Assembly (NCBI GenBank): GCA_002382665.1
Contig: DFZA01000005.1
Span: 197,383 to 261,382, forward strand
DNA: 64,000 bases
Reading direction: 5' to 3'
Origin: Peptococcaceae bacterium UBA4068
Lineage (GTDB): Bacteria; Bacillota; Dehalobacteriia; UBA4068
The notes below the pieces were generated by a model, which saw only the letters and a list, made by a program, of their open reading frames with translations, made no database searches and had not been told where the DNA came from. Below, in pieces: positions 63,671 through 64,000 of the stretch (position 1 is the first letter of the stretch; the number at the start of each line of letters is the position of its first letter). The translations under genes and the position numbers were made by a program.

Positions 63671-63699
63671 TTGACAATATTCTCGGTTTGTGTTATATT
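63671..63699 (+). promoter_or_regulatory. SigA promoter of the terminal leader RNA
   Basis: TTGACA (63671-63676), 17-bp spacer, TATATT (63694-63699). Confidence 0.8.
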
Positions 63700-63705
63700 T
63701 TCATT

Positions 63706-63840
63706 AAGAAGATTCAACCTAATATTCTCAAGTTTCCGCTCCTAAAGGAGTATCCCACGGAAAAGAAACCGATTGGGTGAAATTAGAAATAATTTCGCCT
63801 TCTGATGCAAGAAAAGGGATATGGTAAAAGGTTGGTCAGC
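63706..63840 (+). ncRNA. Structured 5' leader, candidate riboswitch of unrecognised class
   Basis: The segment after the promoter folds compactly. TTCAACCT (about 63713-63720) pairs with AGGTTGG (about 63829-63835) to close it. Inside are TTTCCG/CGGAAA enclosing CTCC-TAAA-GGAG, and a 10-bp hairpin GGTGAAATTA-GAAA-TAATTTCGCC. It is followed by a linker and an intrinsic terminator before the next start codon. I could not match it to ydaO, c-di-GMP, SAM, cobalamin, TPP, FMN, lysine or T-box consensus. Confidence 0.6.
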
Positions 63841-63903
63841 AAAAAATAATCAGCAGATAAGTGAGCGATTTTTTGTGATGATGTTTTGATCAAAGCCGGT
63901 ACT

Positions 63904-63956
63904 ATATCTCTTAACAGCTAACTTGTAATAGCAGCTGTTTAGGGATATTTTATTTT
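63904..63956 (+). terminator. Leader terminator upstream of the last gene
   Basis: Arms 63904-63919 and 63933-63948 pair at 15 of 16 positions (ATATCTCTTAACAGCT with AGCTGTTTAGGGATAT), then TTTATTTT. It lies 33 bp before a start codon, so it must be read through or controlled. Confidence 0.75.
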
Positions 63957-63988
63957 GGTGAATTTAATTCATTAAAGGAGGTTGTATA

Positions 63989-64000
63989 ATGAGCGAGGAT
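63989..64000 (+). CDS. Start of an unidentified gene, cut by the window edge
   Basis: AAAGGAGG (63975-63982) precedes ATG 63989; only the codons for Met-Ser-Glu-Asp are present. Controlled by the leader and terminator upstream. Confidence 0.6.

Noticed and set aside
63706..63840. c-di-AMP (ydaO) riboswitch
   Set aside because: TTGGGTGAAATT recalls part of the ydaO core, but the other conserved blocks (GAATCC and the CAGCTAACCTCG end) are missing.

Overview
The window looks like chromosome from an anaerobic, endospore-forming Firmicute (Clostridia or Negativicutes grade, about 42% GC by eye). Evidence: a spore photoproduct lyase, a CotF-like coat protein, a DUF3794/LysM spore-type protein, a surface protein with C-terminal SLH repeats, a [NiFe] hydrogenase, a selenocysteine-containing HesB-like protein and clean SigA promoters. 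No rRNA, CRISPR array, transposase or prophage block was seen. I cannot name the species.

Layout. 1-2.5 kb: flavin oxidoreductase, then splB translationally coupled to a 33-codon ORF, followed by a tandem hairpin repeat. 2.8-8.8 kb: CPBP protease, OmpR-type two-component system, MacB/FtsX-type ABC transporter. 8.9-14.9 kb: 7TM-PAS-GGDEF diguanylate cyclase, then carAB. 15.3-19.8 kb: a 1502-aa secreted beta-helix/SLH protein. 19.9-21.3 kb (minus): a PsuG-like enzyme behind a GC-rich structured leader, followed by a broken 2-hydroxyacyl-CoA dehydratase fragment.

21.6-31.4 kb is the most interesting block. A PAS-GGDEF-EAL protein precedes an operon of a one-module NRPS (C-A-T-reductase, serine code nearly identical to EntF), a 7TM sensor kinase and a REC/HD-GYP response regulator. 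This suggests an N-acyl serinal or serinol-type product coupled to c-di-GMP signalling. At 31.5-31.8 kb on the minus strand sits a HesB/IscA-like selenoprotein with an in-frame UGA and a fitting bacterial SECIS hairpin; a plain ORF caller breaks this gene.

32-42.2 kb: HD-domain protein, MerR regulator with its 19-bp-spacer promoter, AmmeMemoRadiSam pair, a NiCo (czcD-type) riboswitch with a mutually exclusive terminator in front of a P-type ATPase, a zinc-ribbon membrane protein, and a GntR(YtrA)/ABC operon. 42.2-49 kb: a GC-rich element between duplicated terminators, a cytosolic-looking [NiFe] hydrogenase operon (cyt b5-like protein, small and large subunits, maturation protease), then YyaL and an FAD/Rieske oxidoreductase. 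49-56 kb: spore coat protein, small membrane proteins, tRNA-Met and tRNA-Glu, a Cys-rich Csp-like protein, a lipoprotein hydrolase, a YdcZ transporter, the repeat-rich LysM protein and a P-loop ATPase. 56.2-63.6 kb: secA, prfB with its programmed +1 frameshift, split transketolase, flavodoxin and patatin. The window ends in an unrecognised structured leader with its own promoter and terminator, just before a gene that runs off the edge.
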